In this document: piece by piece, positions 52,132 to 60,226 of the stretch
How the letters are laid out: every line of letters begins with the position of its first letter
Numbering within the stretch: the stretch's first letter is position 1
Assembly (NCBI GenBank): GCA_947454705.1
Contig: CANGKZ010000022.1
Span: 1 to 64,000 of the forward strand
Direction: 5' to 3'
Length of the DNA stretch: 64,000 nucleotides
Origin: Verrucomicrobiota bacterium
GTDB lineage: Bacteria; Verrucomicrobiota; Verrucomicrobiia; Limisphaerales; UBA9464
Notes under the pieces: generated by a model
What the model was told of the DNA's origin: nothing
Databases searched by the model: none
What the model saw: the letters and a program-made list of their open reading frames with translations, nothing else
Program-made: the position numbers and the translations under genes

Positions 52132-53535
52132 ATGCGCTCCTTCGACTACGATGCCCTCATTCTTGGCGGTGGCAGCGCCGGTTACGCCGCAGCGCGCACT
52201 CTAGCCGCCGGCGGGGCCCGCACCGCAGTCATCGACGGGGCACGGGAGTTGGGCGGCCTCTGCATCCTCCGGGGCTGCATGCCCACCAAGGCCCTGCTGC
52301 ACGCCGCGGAGTTGCGACACTCCATCGAACAGGCCCGCGAATGGGGCATTCACGCCGCTCAAGTGACGGTGGATCAGGCGGCACTCCTGGCTCGGAAAAA
52401 CGCGCTGATTGAGGAATTCGCCAGTTATCGTCGAGGCCAGTTGGAAAGAGGACGATTTGAGCTGATTCGCTCCCAGGCCCGTCTGCTCGATGCGCATGAG
52501 GTCGCACTGGCCGACGGTCGGGTCCTCACTGCGGCCCATCTGGTGATTGCGACCGGATCACGCATCAGCACTCCCCCGATTCCAGGGTTGGTGGACACCC
52601 AGCCGTTGACCAGTGATGACGCGATCCACCTGACTCACATTCCTGCATCGATCGCCGTTCTCGGAGGAGGCGCGGTGGCGTTGGAGTTCGCCCAGTATTT
52701 TGCGCGCTTGGGCAGCAAGGTGACGTTGATCCAGCGCAGCGCGCACGTGCTGCGGGATGGCGATGCCGATGTGGCCCACGAGCTCGAGAATTCACTCCGA
52801 CTCGAGGGAATCGACGTTTTTTGCGGAACGCGTCTGACCGGATTCGAGACCATTTCCGGTCCATCGGGCGGCACGCGTCGTCGCGTACGATTCGATCAGG
52901 GCGAAATCCAGCACGTCGTGGAAGTGGAGGCCGTGTTCAACGGACTCGGACGCGAACCCAACACCGCCGGACTGGACTTGCAACGGGCCGGCGTGGCGAT
53001 GGACGGAGACCGGATCGTCACCAACCGACACCAGGCCACCACGACGCCGAACGTCTATGCGGCGGGAGACTGCTGCGGTCCGCATGAAATCGTCCACATC
53101 GCCATCAACCAGGGCGAAGTGGCGGCAAGAAACATCCTCGGGAAGGGATCACCTCGTGAGATGGATTATCGGCTCATGACCTCGGTGGTGTTCACGGATC
53201 CCGCCGTGGCCCAGGTCGGAATGACGGAAGCAGATGCCCACGCGCAGGGCCTCAAGTATCGGGTGGCGAAGTACCCGTTCAACGATCACGGGAAATCCAT
53301 GATCCTCGGCAGCAAAACGGGGTTTGTGAAATTGATCGCCGATGCCCGGACCGGAGAACTCCTCGGCGGCGCGTGCGTGGGACCCGAGGGGGGAGAACTC
53401 ATCCACGAAGTCACCGTGGCCCTCGCTGCCCGCATGACGGCGGCGCAATTTGCCGCCGTGCCTCACTATCATCCCACCCTTGCGGAGATTTGGACCTATC
53501 CCGCGGAGGAATTGGCGGAGGCGGTGCAGGGATAG
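52132..53535 (+). CDS. Dihydrolipoamide dehydrogenase-like flavoprotein
   Basis: A 467-residue pyridine nucleotide-disulfide oxidoreductase. FAD is bound through GGGSAGYAAARTLA, the redox disulfide is in GGLCILRGCMPTKAL (a CxxxxC), NAD(P) is bound through VLGGGAVALEFAQ, and the second FAD motif is VYAAGDCCG. The C-terminal His-Glu dyad is in HYHPTLAEIW. The ATG at 52132 gives the usual N-terminus. No 2-oxoacid dehydrogenase genes are nearby, so it may act as a mercuric/soluble-transhydrogenase-like or general disulfide reductase rather than as a complex component. Confidence 0.9.
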   Translation: MRSFDYDALILGGGSAGYAAARTLAAGGARTAVIDGARELGGLCILRGCMPTKALLHAAELRHSIEQAREWGIHAAQVTVDQAALLARKNALIEEFASYRRGQLERGRFELIRSQARLLDAHEVALADGRVLTAAHLVIATGSRISTPPIPGLVDTQPLTSDDAIHLTHIPASIAVLGGGAVALEFAQYFARLGSKVTLIQRSAHVLRDGDADVAHELENSLRLEGIDVFCGTRLTGFETISGPSGGTRRRVRFDQGEIQHVVEVEAVFNGLGREPNTAGLDLQRAGVAMDGDRIVTNRHQATTTPNVYAAGDCCGPHEIVHIAINQGEVAARNILGKGSPREMDYRLMTSVVFTDPAVAQVGMTEADAHAQGLKYRVAKYPFNDHGKSMILGSKTGFVKLIADARTGELLGGACVGPEGGELIHEVTVALAARMTAAQFAAVPHYHPTLAEIWTYPAEELAEAVQG

Positions 53536-53548
53536 CGAGCAGAGGATG

Positions 53549-53636
53549 GCAGATGGCAGATGGCAGATGGCAGATGGCAGATGCTGGATGCTGGATGCTG
53601 GATGCTGGATGCTGGATGCTGGATGCTGGATGCTGG
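53549..53636. repeat. Heptamer tandem repeat (12 units)
   Basis: Five perfect GCAGATG units (53549-53583) are followed directly by seven perfect CTGGATG units (53584-53632) and a partial one. It begins just after the flavoprotein stop. Between it and the large repeat at 53847 nothing else was recognised. Such short tandem repeats are prone to copy-number change and resemble heptanucleotide STRR repeats known from cyanobacteria, by analogy only. Confidence 0.95.
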
Positions 53637-53846
53637 GGGGGAAGAAGAGAAGATCGCCCACCCCGGCACACAACGGGATGGGCGATCACACCCAGAACCG
53701 ACCTACCGATGCTCGCACGAACCGCGTGCGAATTACCTCTCTGGACGCAGCCTGCGTGCCACAGGTTACGCTTCTCACCGTTGCGAATTTCTCAAAAACG
53801 GCAGGCTCACTTTGCGAGCGAGGAACCCATTATTCCTTTTCAACGC

Positions 53847-54047
53847 TTCAACCTAGAAGCGGCAGTTGAAGAAGAGTTCAACCACAGATGGACACGGATG
53901 AACACAGATGGGAATGCGCGGAGCGGAAGTCTTCATAGATCACCCAGAAGGTGAAACCGTTCGAGCCCGGTCGAACCACCCATTTCCTCCTCCATCTGTG
54001 TGAATCTGTGTTCATCTGTGGTTTCAAATGCCGTTTCTAGGTTCAAC
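53847..54047. repeat. ~200-bp palindromic dispersed repeat, copy 3
   Basis: The termini are inverted: the left end TTCAACCTAGAAGCGGCA and the right end, on the opposite strand, GTTGAACCTAGAAACGGCA. Inside, CCACAGATGGACACGGATG and ATCTGTGTTCATCTGTGGTT form further inverted arms. It matches the copy at 8814-9006 along its length (for example GGTGAAACCGTTCGAGCC versus GATGAAACCGTTTGAGCC). It lies in the 600-bp gap between the flavoprotein and pseudopilin genes. Confidence 0.85.
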
Positions 54048-54071
54048 CGCATTCGTCGGCCAAACGCAAAA

Positions 54072-54100
54072 CGCCGGAGTGGTTCGAAATCACCCCGGCG
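54072..54100 (-). terminator. Intrinsic terminator of the pseudopilin gene
   Basis: On the minus strand the stem CGCCGGGGTG / CACTCCGGCG (one mismatch) closes a short loop and is followed by TTTTGCGTTT. It lies 36 bp after the stop of the pseudopilin gene at 54136-54903. Confidence 0.75.
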
Positions 54101-54135
54101 CTTGAGAATGAGAGTTTGACCGATTCCGGCAGGGC

Positions 54136-54903
54136 TCAATTCGCCAGGCCGATGGCGTTCGTGCGCCAGCGGTCCACAACCGCCCAGAGGTTTACCGGGC
54201 TGAAGGCGCGTCCGTGCTTCAGGAAGCGAGTGCTGCCGTCGGCAAATGCATAATTGGAGCCGCCGCCCGTGCCGCCGGTTGCGGTGCGGGTGGTCGTTCC
54301 ATGCATGCCCTGGTTCAGCTCCGTGACGTCATTGCCGGTACCTTCAAGGAAATCCATCCAGTAGTGGCCCGAAGTGTAACGCTTTTCCCCGAGCACGATG
54401 GTGTCCGCAGGTTCCTTGAACACGGCTTCGTTCACCGTTCTGTTCACGATTCCGTTGATGTCAAAAGTCCCGCCCATCTGCTCGGCAAAAACGTCGTTCC
54501 AGCCGTTCATGATGTAGGAGCGCGGGGCGGAGTCGGCGACGAGATTGGTCCGGGTTTCCGCAGAGGCCGGGCTGTTCTTTCCACCGGGTCCCAGATCCCC
54601 GGGGCAGACGAGGGCCTTCACGGTCTTGTAGTACGGATACCAGCGCTCAGGCCAGCGGGGGCCGACGTTACGCTCAGGGAAGTCGCCCCGGTTGTCACCG
54701 GCGTACATGGTGGTGGCGAGACCGATCTGGTGAAGCTGGTTCACGCAGCTGATGCGCTTGGCGGCGTCCTTGGCGCGTCCGAGGGACGGCAGGAGCATCC
54801 CGGCGAGAATCGCGATGATCGCGATCACCACGAGAAGCTCGATGAGCGTGAACGCCTCGCTGGTGCGTGGCGCGGGAGAAAGGGAGGAAGAGGAGTTTTT
54901 CAT
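54136..54903 (-). CDS. Pseudopilin with C-terminal H-X9-DG-type domain
   Basis: A 255-residue prepilin-like protein with a class III leader and helix [20 protein letters not shown], then [20 protein letters not shown] and DNRGDFP. The C-terminal [17 protein letters not shown] resembles the H-X9-DG domain common in Verrucomicrobiota and Planctomycetota prepilin-type proteins. The ATG at 54903 (MKNSSSS) is preferred to one 10 codons upstream. It stands alone, away from the pilus block, with its own terminator. Such proteins are abundant in these phyla and have no defined role. Confidence 0.85.
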   Translation of the reverse strand: MKNSSSSLSPAPRTSEAFTLIELLVVIAIIAILAGMLLPSLGRAKDAAKRISCVNQLHQIGLATTMYAGDNRGDFPERNVGPRWPERWYPYYKTVKALVCPGDLGPGGKNSPASAETRTNLVADSAPRSYIMNGWNDVFAEQMGGTFDINGIVNRTVNEAVFKEPADTIVLGEKRYTSGHYWMDFLEGTGNDVTELNQGMHGTTTRTATGGTGGGSNYAFADGSTRFLKHGRAFSPVNLWAVVDRWRTNAIGLAN

Positions 54904-55108
54904 TTCGTTCGTGGATTCAATTCCAAGTTCCAAGTGCGGTTCCGTGTTTTCGGTGCTCGTTGATCCTGACCCGTGATCGGTGCTGGTTTATGGATGTGTT
55001 TCGGAGTATCCCCGTCGAACCGAACTGCGATTTCGGGCGGCCCATCCCATTCTCAACCGACTTCTGTCGAATGGGTTTCAACCGCCCGGCGTCTGCCTGC
55101 ATCACGTG

Positions 55109-55564
55109 ATGACCAAGAACACCTGGACCCTGATCACCGTCGCCGTCGTGCTGGCGGCGCTCTACGTCTTCAAGTTCACCGACTTGGGAGCGCGTCCCCG
55201 AATTCAAATCAATGTTTCGTCGCGGCCGTTCATGCCCAATGCCGGGCCCGACGATGTGCTCCCGATCCTCTTCGGCTTCGACCGCGACCTTTCCCTCACC
55301 GCCCTCAAGGTCACTCCTCTCTCCCTGCTGACCAATCGCCCCGCCGGCGCTCCGGAGGTGAAGCCGGTGTGGCAGCTGAAGGCCAAGGAAGCCTCGGAAC
55401 CGGTCCGTGGATTCCGATACGGCGACGGGCTCGGAAAGATGGAGGCGACGACCGCCGCCGAAAAACTGCTGCCCGGCATTGGCTATCGGCTGGAAATCGA
55501 GGCCGGCAAGCTCCGCGGCTCCGTGGACTTTGTTCCGCAGGCGGCCCTGGGGTCGGGAAATTAG
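55109..55564 (+). CDS. Small membrane-anchored hypothetical protein
   Basis: A 151-residue protein with one N-terminal hydrophobic helix (TLITVAVVLAALYVFKF) and a soluble domain with SSRPFMPNAGPDDVLPILFG and EIEAGKLRGSVDFVPQ. The topology suggests a periplasmic domain held by a signal anchor. The ATG at 55109 precedes the helix; an earlier start gives an implausible leader. No family was recognised. It lies 63 bp upstream of the exported cyclophilin in the same direction. Confidence 0.65.
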   Translation: MTKNTWTLITVAVVLAALYVFKFTDLGARPRIQINVSSRPFMPNAGPDDVLPILFGFDRDLSLTALKVTPLSLLTNRPAGAPEVKPVWQLKAKEASEPVRGFRYGDGLGKMEATTAAEKLLPGIGYRLEIEAGKLRGSVDFVPQAALGSGN

Positions 55565-55627
55565 TCTCTGCACTGCATCAACTCCGGGCGTGACACCTGT
55601 TCCCGCCTGTGGCTTCTTCCGCCCGCC

Positions 55628-56209
55628 ATGAAACGCATCCTCATTGCACTCTTTGTTTGTCTCAGCCTTGCCGGTTTGACCACCCGTGCCGCCGACATCA
55701 AGCCCGACTCCGATGTCGCGGTGATCACCTTCAAGGACGTCGGCCAGATCGTTCTCGAGCTGTGGCCCGATGTCGCCCCCGGTCATGTGGAGAATTTCAA
55801 GAAACTCGCCAAAAGCGGGTTCTATGACGGCACCGCGTCGCATCGCGTGATTCCCGGCTTCATGATCCAGCTGGGCGATCCGAACACCAAGGATCCGGCC
55901 AAGGCCTCCGAATTCGGCCAGGGCGGTCCGGGCTACACGATCAAGGCGGAGTTCAACTCCCGTCCGCACGTCCGCGGTGTGTTGTCGATGGCCCGCACCT
56001 CCGGGGGACCCGACACCGCCGGAAGCCAGTTCTTCATCTGCTTCAACACCGCCCCGCACCTCGACCGCCAATACACCGCGTTCGGCAAGATGCTGAAGGG
56101 CGAGGACGTCCTCGCGAAGTTGGAGAAGACCCCGGTCCGGGGCAGCACCCCGCTTAGCCGCGTGTCGGTCGAATCGATCAAGATCGTTCCCGCCAGCTCC
56201 ATCAAGTAA
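55628..56209 (+). CDS. Exported peptidyl-prolyl isomerase (cyclophilin)
   Basis: A 193-residue cyclophilin with a signal peptide (about 1-22, ending TTRAA), so it is probably periplasmic. The family motifs VENFKKLAKSGFYDGTASHR, GGPGYTIKAEFN, MARTSGGPDTAGSQFFI and the C-terminal FGKMLKGEDVLAKL are present. It catalyses cis-trans isomerisation at proline. A cytosolic paralogue follows 43 bp downstream. Confidence 0.93.
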   Translation: MKRILIALFVCLSLAGLTTRAADIKPDSDVAVITFKDVGQIVLELWPDVAPGHVENFKKLAKSGFYDGTASHRVIPGFMIQLGDPNTKDPAKASEFGQGGPGYTIKAEFNSRPHVRGVLSMARTSGGPDTAGSQFFICFNTAPHLDRQYTAFGKMLKGEDVLAKLEKTPVRGSTPLSRVSVESIKIVPASSIK

Positions 56210-56252
56210 CGCCAGCCACCGCAATTCCCCCGCTTTTTCCAACCGCATTCCC

Positions 56253-56783
56253 ATGTCCACTCCTGCTGCAACCGAAGTCGCCGTCATCAAAACCTCCCTG
56301 GGCGAGCTCGTCCTGGAATTCTGGTCCGACGTCGCCCCGAAAACCGTTGAGAACTTCAAGAAGCTCGCCAAGGAAGGGTTCTACGACGGCACCGCGTTTC
56401 ACCGCATTGTGAAGGGCTTCATGGTCCAGGGCGGCGATCCGCTGACCAAGGACGCGAAGAATGAAGCCCGCTGGGGCACCGGCGATCCCGGCTACAAGAT
56501 CAAGGCCGAGTTCAACGCCAAGTCGCACCAGTTCGGCGTGATCTCCATGGCCCGCTCGGCCAGCCCGGATTCCGCCGGATGCCAGTTCTTCATCTGCCTC
56601 GGGGACGCCTCGTTCCTCGACCGCCAGTACACCGCGTTCGGCAAGCTCATCAAGGGCGAGGAAGTCCTCAAGGCCCTCGGCACCGTGGACACCCGCGTGG
56701 CCGGCGGCGGCGAGAAGAGCCGTCCCGTCCAGCGCCAGGGCGTGGAGTCGATCCGCATCGTGGATCGCGCCACCGTCGCCTGA
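56253..56783 (+). CDS. Cytosolic peptidyl-prolyl isomerase (cyclophilin)
   Basis: A 176-residue cyclophilin without signal peptide, paralogous to the preceding gene: VENFKKLAKEGFYDGTAFHR, MVQGGDPLTKD, MARSASPDSAGCQFFICL, FGKLIKGEEVL. In the first motif FHR is retained where the exported copy has SHR. Tandem duplication with one copy exported is likely. Confidence 0.93.
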   Translation: MSTPAATEVAVIKTSLGELVLEFWSDVAPKTVENFKKLAKEGFYDGTAFHRIVKGFMVQGGDPLTKDAKNEARWGTGDPGYKIKAEFNAKSHQFGVISMARSASPDSAGCQFFICLGDASFLDRQYTAFGKLIKGEEVLKALGTVDTRVAGGGEKSRPVQRQGVESIRIVDRATVA

Positions 56784-56824
56784 GCCCGCTGCGAATCGCC
56801 TCCGGACCGTCGGAAAAACCAATC

Positions 56825-57652
56825 ATGACCCCGGAGGCGATTGCATCACTTTTGGTCCAGCTGGGTTGCCCGGCGGACAAGTCCCTCGAGATGGCGCGGC
56901 AGCTCGATCGCCGCGCCCGCCAGCTTTCGGAAGCCAAGGGGCGGCCGTACGAGGAAGCCCTCACCCATCTGCTGAAGTTGATGGCCGGCGGATGGGCGGC
57001 GCAGGCCAGCGGCATTTCATTGCCGCCGACACCGGCCGCAGGCGTCGAAGCGAGTACCGACCTTCCGGTCTCCTCCGCGACACCGGCCCCTTCTCCGCTC
57101 GTTGAACCGTGGCGCACGGTGAGTTCCCGGCAGATCGCCGATCACCGCATTTTCCGCATCCGATCCGATCGGAAAGTTCATCCCCGCACCGGAGCCGAGC
57201 ACGACCTGCTGGCCATTGAATGCGTCAACTGGGTGGTGGTGCTGGCCATCTCCACGTCGGGCGATGTGGTGATGATCCATCAATTCCGACACGGCACGAA
57301 CACCATCGAATTGGAACTGCCCGGCGGCATGATGGACCCCGGTGAAACCGATCCCGTATCGGCAGGCCTGCGCGAGCTTCGCGAGGAAACCGGATATTCC
57401 GGCGGCACCGCACGGCTGCTGGGACAGGTGTTCCCGAATCCGGCCATTCAAACCAACATCTGCTACACCGTGCTGGTGGAGGGATGCGAACGGGTCCACG
57501 AACAGGAATTGGATGCCGTCGAGGACGTGGCCGTGGAATTGATCCCGGTGCCGGAGATTCCCGAGCTGCTTGCCAGCGGACGCCTCCAGCACGCGCTCGT
57601 GATCGTCGCCTTCGCCTACTTTCTGAACCAGCGTCGGCCGCTGGGCGAGTAA
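56825..57652 (+). CDS. Nudix hydrolase with N-terminal extension
   Basis: A 275-residue protein. The C-terminal Nudix domain (about 95-275) resembles ADP-ribose pyrophosphatases; its Nudix box is GGMMDPGETDPVSAGLRELR continuing EETGY. The N-terminal 60 residues form a separate helical segment (MTPEAIASLLVQLGCPADK), followed by a Pro/Ser/Ala-rich linker. This extension is not part of usual Nudix proteins. The ATG at 56825 is chosen because longer frames overlap the cyclophilin. It probably hydrolyses a nucleoside-diphosphate derivative. Confidence 0.9.
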   Translation: MTPEAIASLLVQLGCPADKSLEMARQLDRRARQLSEAKGRPYEEALTHLLKLMAGGWAAQASGISLPPTPAAGVEASTDLPVSSATPAPSPLVEPWRTVSSRQIADHRIFRIRSDRKVHPRTGAEHDLLAIECVNWVVVLAISTSGDVVMIHQFRHGTNTIELELPGGMMDPGETDPVSAGLRELREETGYSGGTARLLGQVFPNPAIQTNICYTVLVEGCERVHEQELDAVEDVAVELIPVPEIPELLASGRLQHALVIVAFAYFLNQRRPLGE

Positions 57653-57690
57653 CGCACCACGCGGCCCGGCGGCATTTCCGTCGTCGAAGC

Positions 57691-57969
57691 TTACTTCTCG
57701 TCGCGGATCTTTTCCTTCTTCGCGTCGCGCTCCTCTTCGAAGCGTTGACGTTCGCGAACGAACTGCTCGCGGATGGTCTCGGCCTTGCGGAAATCTCCGG
57801 CGGCTTCCGCAGCGGCGATTTCATCCGAGGCGGACAACTCGCGCTGGGCAATCCGCGCTTTGCAGACGGAATCCAACTCCGCCATGCGGGACTTTTGATC
57901 GGCGGTCAGGCTCTTGGACGGGGCCTTCTGGCTCAATCGCTCCATCGCAAGTTCGTAGGCGGACTTCAT
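57691..57969 (-). CDS. Small charged coiled-coil protein
   Basis: A 92-residue protein of mainly charged residues with a predicted helical/coiled-coil character (MKSAYELAMERLSQK, EREEERDAKKEKIRDEK-like end). It resembles small Verrucomicrobiota proteins of unknown function. The ATG at 57969 gives a natural N-terminus. It converges with the Nudix gene. Confidence 0.7.
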   Translation of the reverse strand: MKSAYELAMERLSQKAPSKSLTADQKSRMAELDSVCKARIAQRELSASDEIAAAEAAGDFRKAETIREQFVRERQRFEEERDAKKEKIRDEK

Positions 57970-58064
57970 GATGCCGCGAGTGTAGCCGAACGCGGATCGA
58001 GGTAAACCCGACAGATCAACCGGGGCACGAAGCTGTAGCAAGCCGAGGGCGGAATTGTCCTCCG

Positions 58065-58856
58065 TTGAACAACTGTGGTTGTCTTGCCTCCGTGCCGACG
58101 GAATTCATCGCCGGAGAAACCCCGGGCTGGCGAAGCCCGGCGGTGGAACGCTGGCATCGATGGTTCCTCGTCGCCCTGGGGTCGGCGATGGTGCACGACC
58201 TCGCCTTCACCGTCTTTATCCCGAAGAACAGTGGCCTGCTCCACCCCGTGGATCCGTGGCCCTGGGCTCTGGCCGCGTGCTGCGGCGTGGCCCTCATCAC
58301 ACGTCGATTGCCTCTGCAGAACGCGGTCGCCATCGCGGTGACCAGTTTTGGTATCGCATGGGGTGCGTTGTCCTTGCTGCAGCCCAATGGGGTGTTTGGA
58401 ATTCATCGGATCGCCAATCCCAGCTTTGGCCCGCTGCTGCCCGGGGGCGTTTCGCTGGGACTCCTGCTGGTCTGGTCCACGATCGCCCCGCTGTCCCGTG
58501 GACTGGCTCGATTGATCCTCCACCCCTGGCGCTCGCACCCCCGTGCGGGCGCGGGAATCCTGGCGATGAACGTGTTGCTGACGGTTCTCGCAGGCTGCGG
58601 ACTCGAACGCGTCGCCGAATCCCTCCACTGGTGGCGCTGGACCGCCCCGTCGCCACGCCTGAATTCCACGGGAGCCCTCGTGCTGTGGGGACTGGAATGG
58701 GGTGGTGTCTCTTTTTTGATCCACTTGTTCAGCACCCCTTGGTGGATCGACAAGCGGCCGGTGAAACCGTCGGCGGATTTCCGGCCCCTCTGGATGCTTG
58801 GATTGCTCTCGGTGTGGATCGGGGTTCGTGCGATCCACGCGGCCGCCGTTCGGTAG
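58065..58856 (+). CDS. Multispanning membrane protein, unknown
   Basis: A 263-residue protein with about seven hydrophobic helices (WPWALAACCGVALIT, NAVAIAVTSFGIAWGAL, VSLGLLLVWSTIAPLS, GAGILAMNVLLTVLAGCGL, LVLWGLEWGGVSFLIHLF, LWMLGLLSVWIGVRAIH). A segment with HWWRW and GLEWGGVSFLIHLF faintly recalls carotenoid-biosynthesis (DUF422) membrane proteins, but key residues could not be confirmed. The first ATG at 58065 may be too early; the first helix begins about residue 30. Confidence 0.6.
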   Translation: MNNCGCLASVPTEFIAGETPGWRSPAVERWHRWFLVALGSAMVHDLAFTVFIPKNSGLLHPVDPWPWALAACCGVALITRRLPLQNAVAIAVTSFGIAWGALSLLQPNGVFGIHRIANPSFGPLLPGGVSLGLLLVWSTIAPLSRGLARLILHPWRSHPRAGAGILAMNVLLTVLAGCGLERVAESLHWWRWTAPSPRLNSTGALVLWGLEWGGVSFLIHLFSTPWWIDKRPVKPSADFRPLWMLGLLSVWIGVRAIHAAAVR

Positions 58857-58869
58857 CGAAGCGCCGCGA

Positions 58870-60213
58870 TCAGTGCGCCGTCGCCGGACCAGAAGTGGGG
58901 CGCCGGGTGAGCCGCAACCGCGCCACGCGCAGGCCGTCCACTTCGGTCACCTTCAGGTCGAATCCGCCGATCGCCACGCGGTCGTTGTAGCGCGGGAATC
59001 CATTCAACTGGCGGGTGATCCAACCGCTGACGGTGGTGATCTCCGGGGCAACAAGCGATTCGCCGGTGAGCTCCTCGAGTTCGAAGAGCGGAAGGGTACC
59101 GTCGAGATCCCATTCCCCTTCTCCGCGCGACTCGATGCGGGGTTTCTCGTGGTCGAACTCGTCTTGAATCTGACCCACGAGCTCTTCGAGAACGTTCTCC
59201 AGGGTCACCATGCCGGTGGTACCGCCGTATTCGTCGACCACTAGGGCGAAGTGCAGTTTGCGATCCAGGAAGCGTTGCAGCAGGCGTTCCAGGCGCGCGG
59301 TTTCCGGGAGGTAGATGAGGCTTCGCGACACACCGCGAAGGTCGGCACCGGTCTTGGCCTGATGGCGCAGCGCGTAGAGATCCTTCACGTGCACCACGCC
59401 CAAGGTTCGATCCAGGTTCCCCTGTTCGCACAATGGAAAGCGGCTGTACCGCGAGCGCTCGGCGATCTCAAGACACTCCGCGATGGTGTCGGTGGTGCTG
59501 AAGAGCGCGATCTCGCGCCGCGGCCGCATGACCTCCGCCACCACGCGTCGGCGCAGATCGAGGGCGTTGAGCACCAGTTCACGTCCAAGATCCACGCCCC
59601 CGCCCGGACCGCCGCGTCGTCCCGCCAGAAACATCAGCCGCAGCTCCTCCTCGGAGTGGGTTCCTTCGCCATGGTCGGCCTCGATCCCGAGCCACCTGAG
59701 GAGCCAGCCTGCGGTGGTATCGATGCCCCAGATCAGGGGATGCGTGGCCTTCAGGAAAATCCGCAGCGGCAGCGCCAGCCCGAGCGCCACGGCTTCGGTC
59801 TTATGAATGGCAATGGCCTTGGGAACCATTTCCCCCACGATGATCAACGCGAAGGTGGTGGTGAGAAAGGCCAGCCAGGAAACGCCTTCGAGAAGCCAGT
59901 GGTGATGCGCCAGTCCGAGCTTCGCGAGCAGCGGTCCGGCGGCGGCCTCGGCCACCGGTTCCACAAACCGACCGAGCGCCAGGCTGACCACGGTGACGCC
60001 CAGCTGGGTCGCGCTGATGGCGGTGTTGATGTTCGCCTTGAGCGCGCGGGCGATCCGTGCGGCGCGCCGCCCCCGGGCCACGAGGGCATCGAGCTGCGCC
60101 TCGCGGATTTTCACCAGCGCCAGTTCCGCGGCGACGAAGAAGCCGTTGAAAAACACCAGCAGAACGGCGAGTCCCAACTTCGCGGCAATGCCTAGAATGA
60201 AATCGATGTTCAT
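58870..60213 (-). CDS. CNNM/CBS hemolysin-family transporter (copy 3)
   Basis: A 447-residue protein of the HlyC/CorC family. The N-terminal CNNM (DUF21) membrane domain contains FFNGFFVAAELALVKIREAQ; a tandem CBS pair follows (VMRPRREIALFSTTDT; FALVVDEYGGTTGMVTLEN), and a CorC_HlyC domain ends the protein (VSGWITRQLNGFPRYND). Such proteins are linked to Mg2+/cation efflux. It is the last of three tandem homologues, 13 bp after copy 2. Confidence 0.92.
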   Translation of the reverse strand: MNIDFILGIAAKLGLAVLLVFFNGFFVAAELALVKIREAQLDALVARGRRAARIARALKANINTAISATQLGVTVVSLALGRFVEPVAEAAAGPLLAKLGLAHHHWLLEGVSWLAFLTTTFALIIVGEMVPKAIAIHKTEAVALGLALPLRIFLKATHPLIWGIDTTAGWLLRWLGIEADHGEGTHSEEELRLMFLAGRRGGPGGGVDLGRELVLNALDLRRRVVAEVMRPRREIALFSTTDTIAECLEIAERSRYSRFPLCEQGNLDRTLGVVHVKDLYALRHQAKTGADLRGVSRSLIYLPETARLERLLQRFLDRKLHFALVVDEYGGTTGMVTLENVLEELVGQIQDEFDHEKPRIESRGEGEWDLDGTLPLFELEELTGESLVAPEITTVSGWITRQLNGFPRYNDRVAIGGFDLKVTEVDGLRVARLRLTRRPTSGPATAH

Positions 60214-60226
60214 CGGGGCGCGCGGT

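Noticed and set aside
53549-53636. Possible CRISPR array
   Set aside because: Units are 7 bp with no spacers, and no cas gene is present. The large palindromic repeats are also far apart and not regularly spaced.
53549-53856. Small frames with repeated MLDAGCW or SSIQHPA peptides
   Set aside because: They are translations of the heptamer tandem repeat. Seven is not a multiple of three, so all frames give periodic peptides; no start signal or family is visible.
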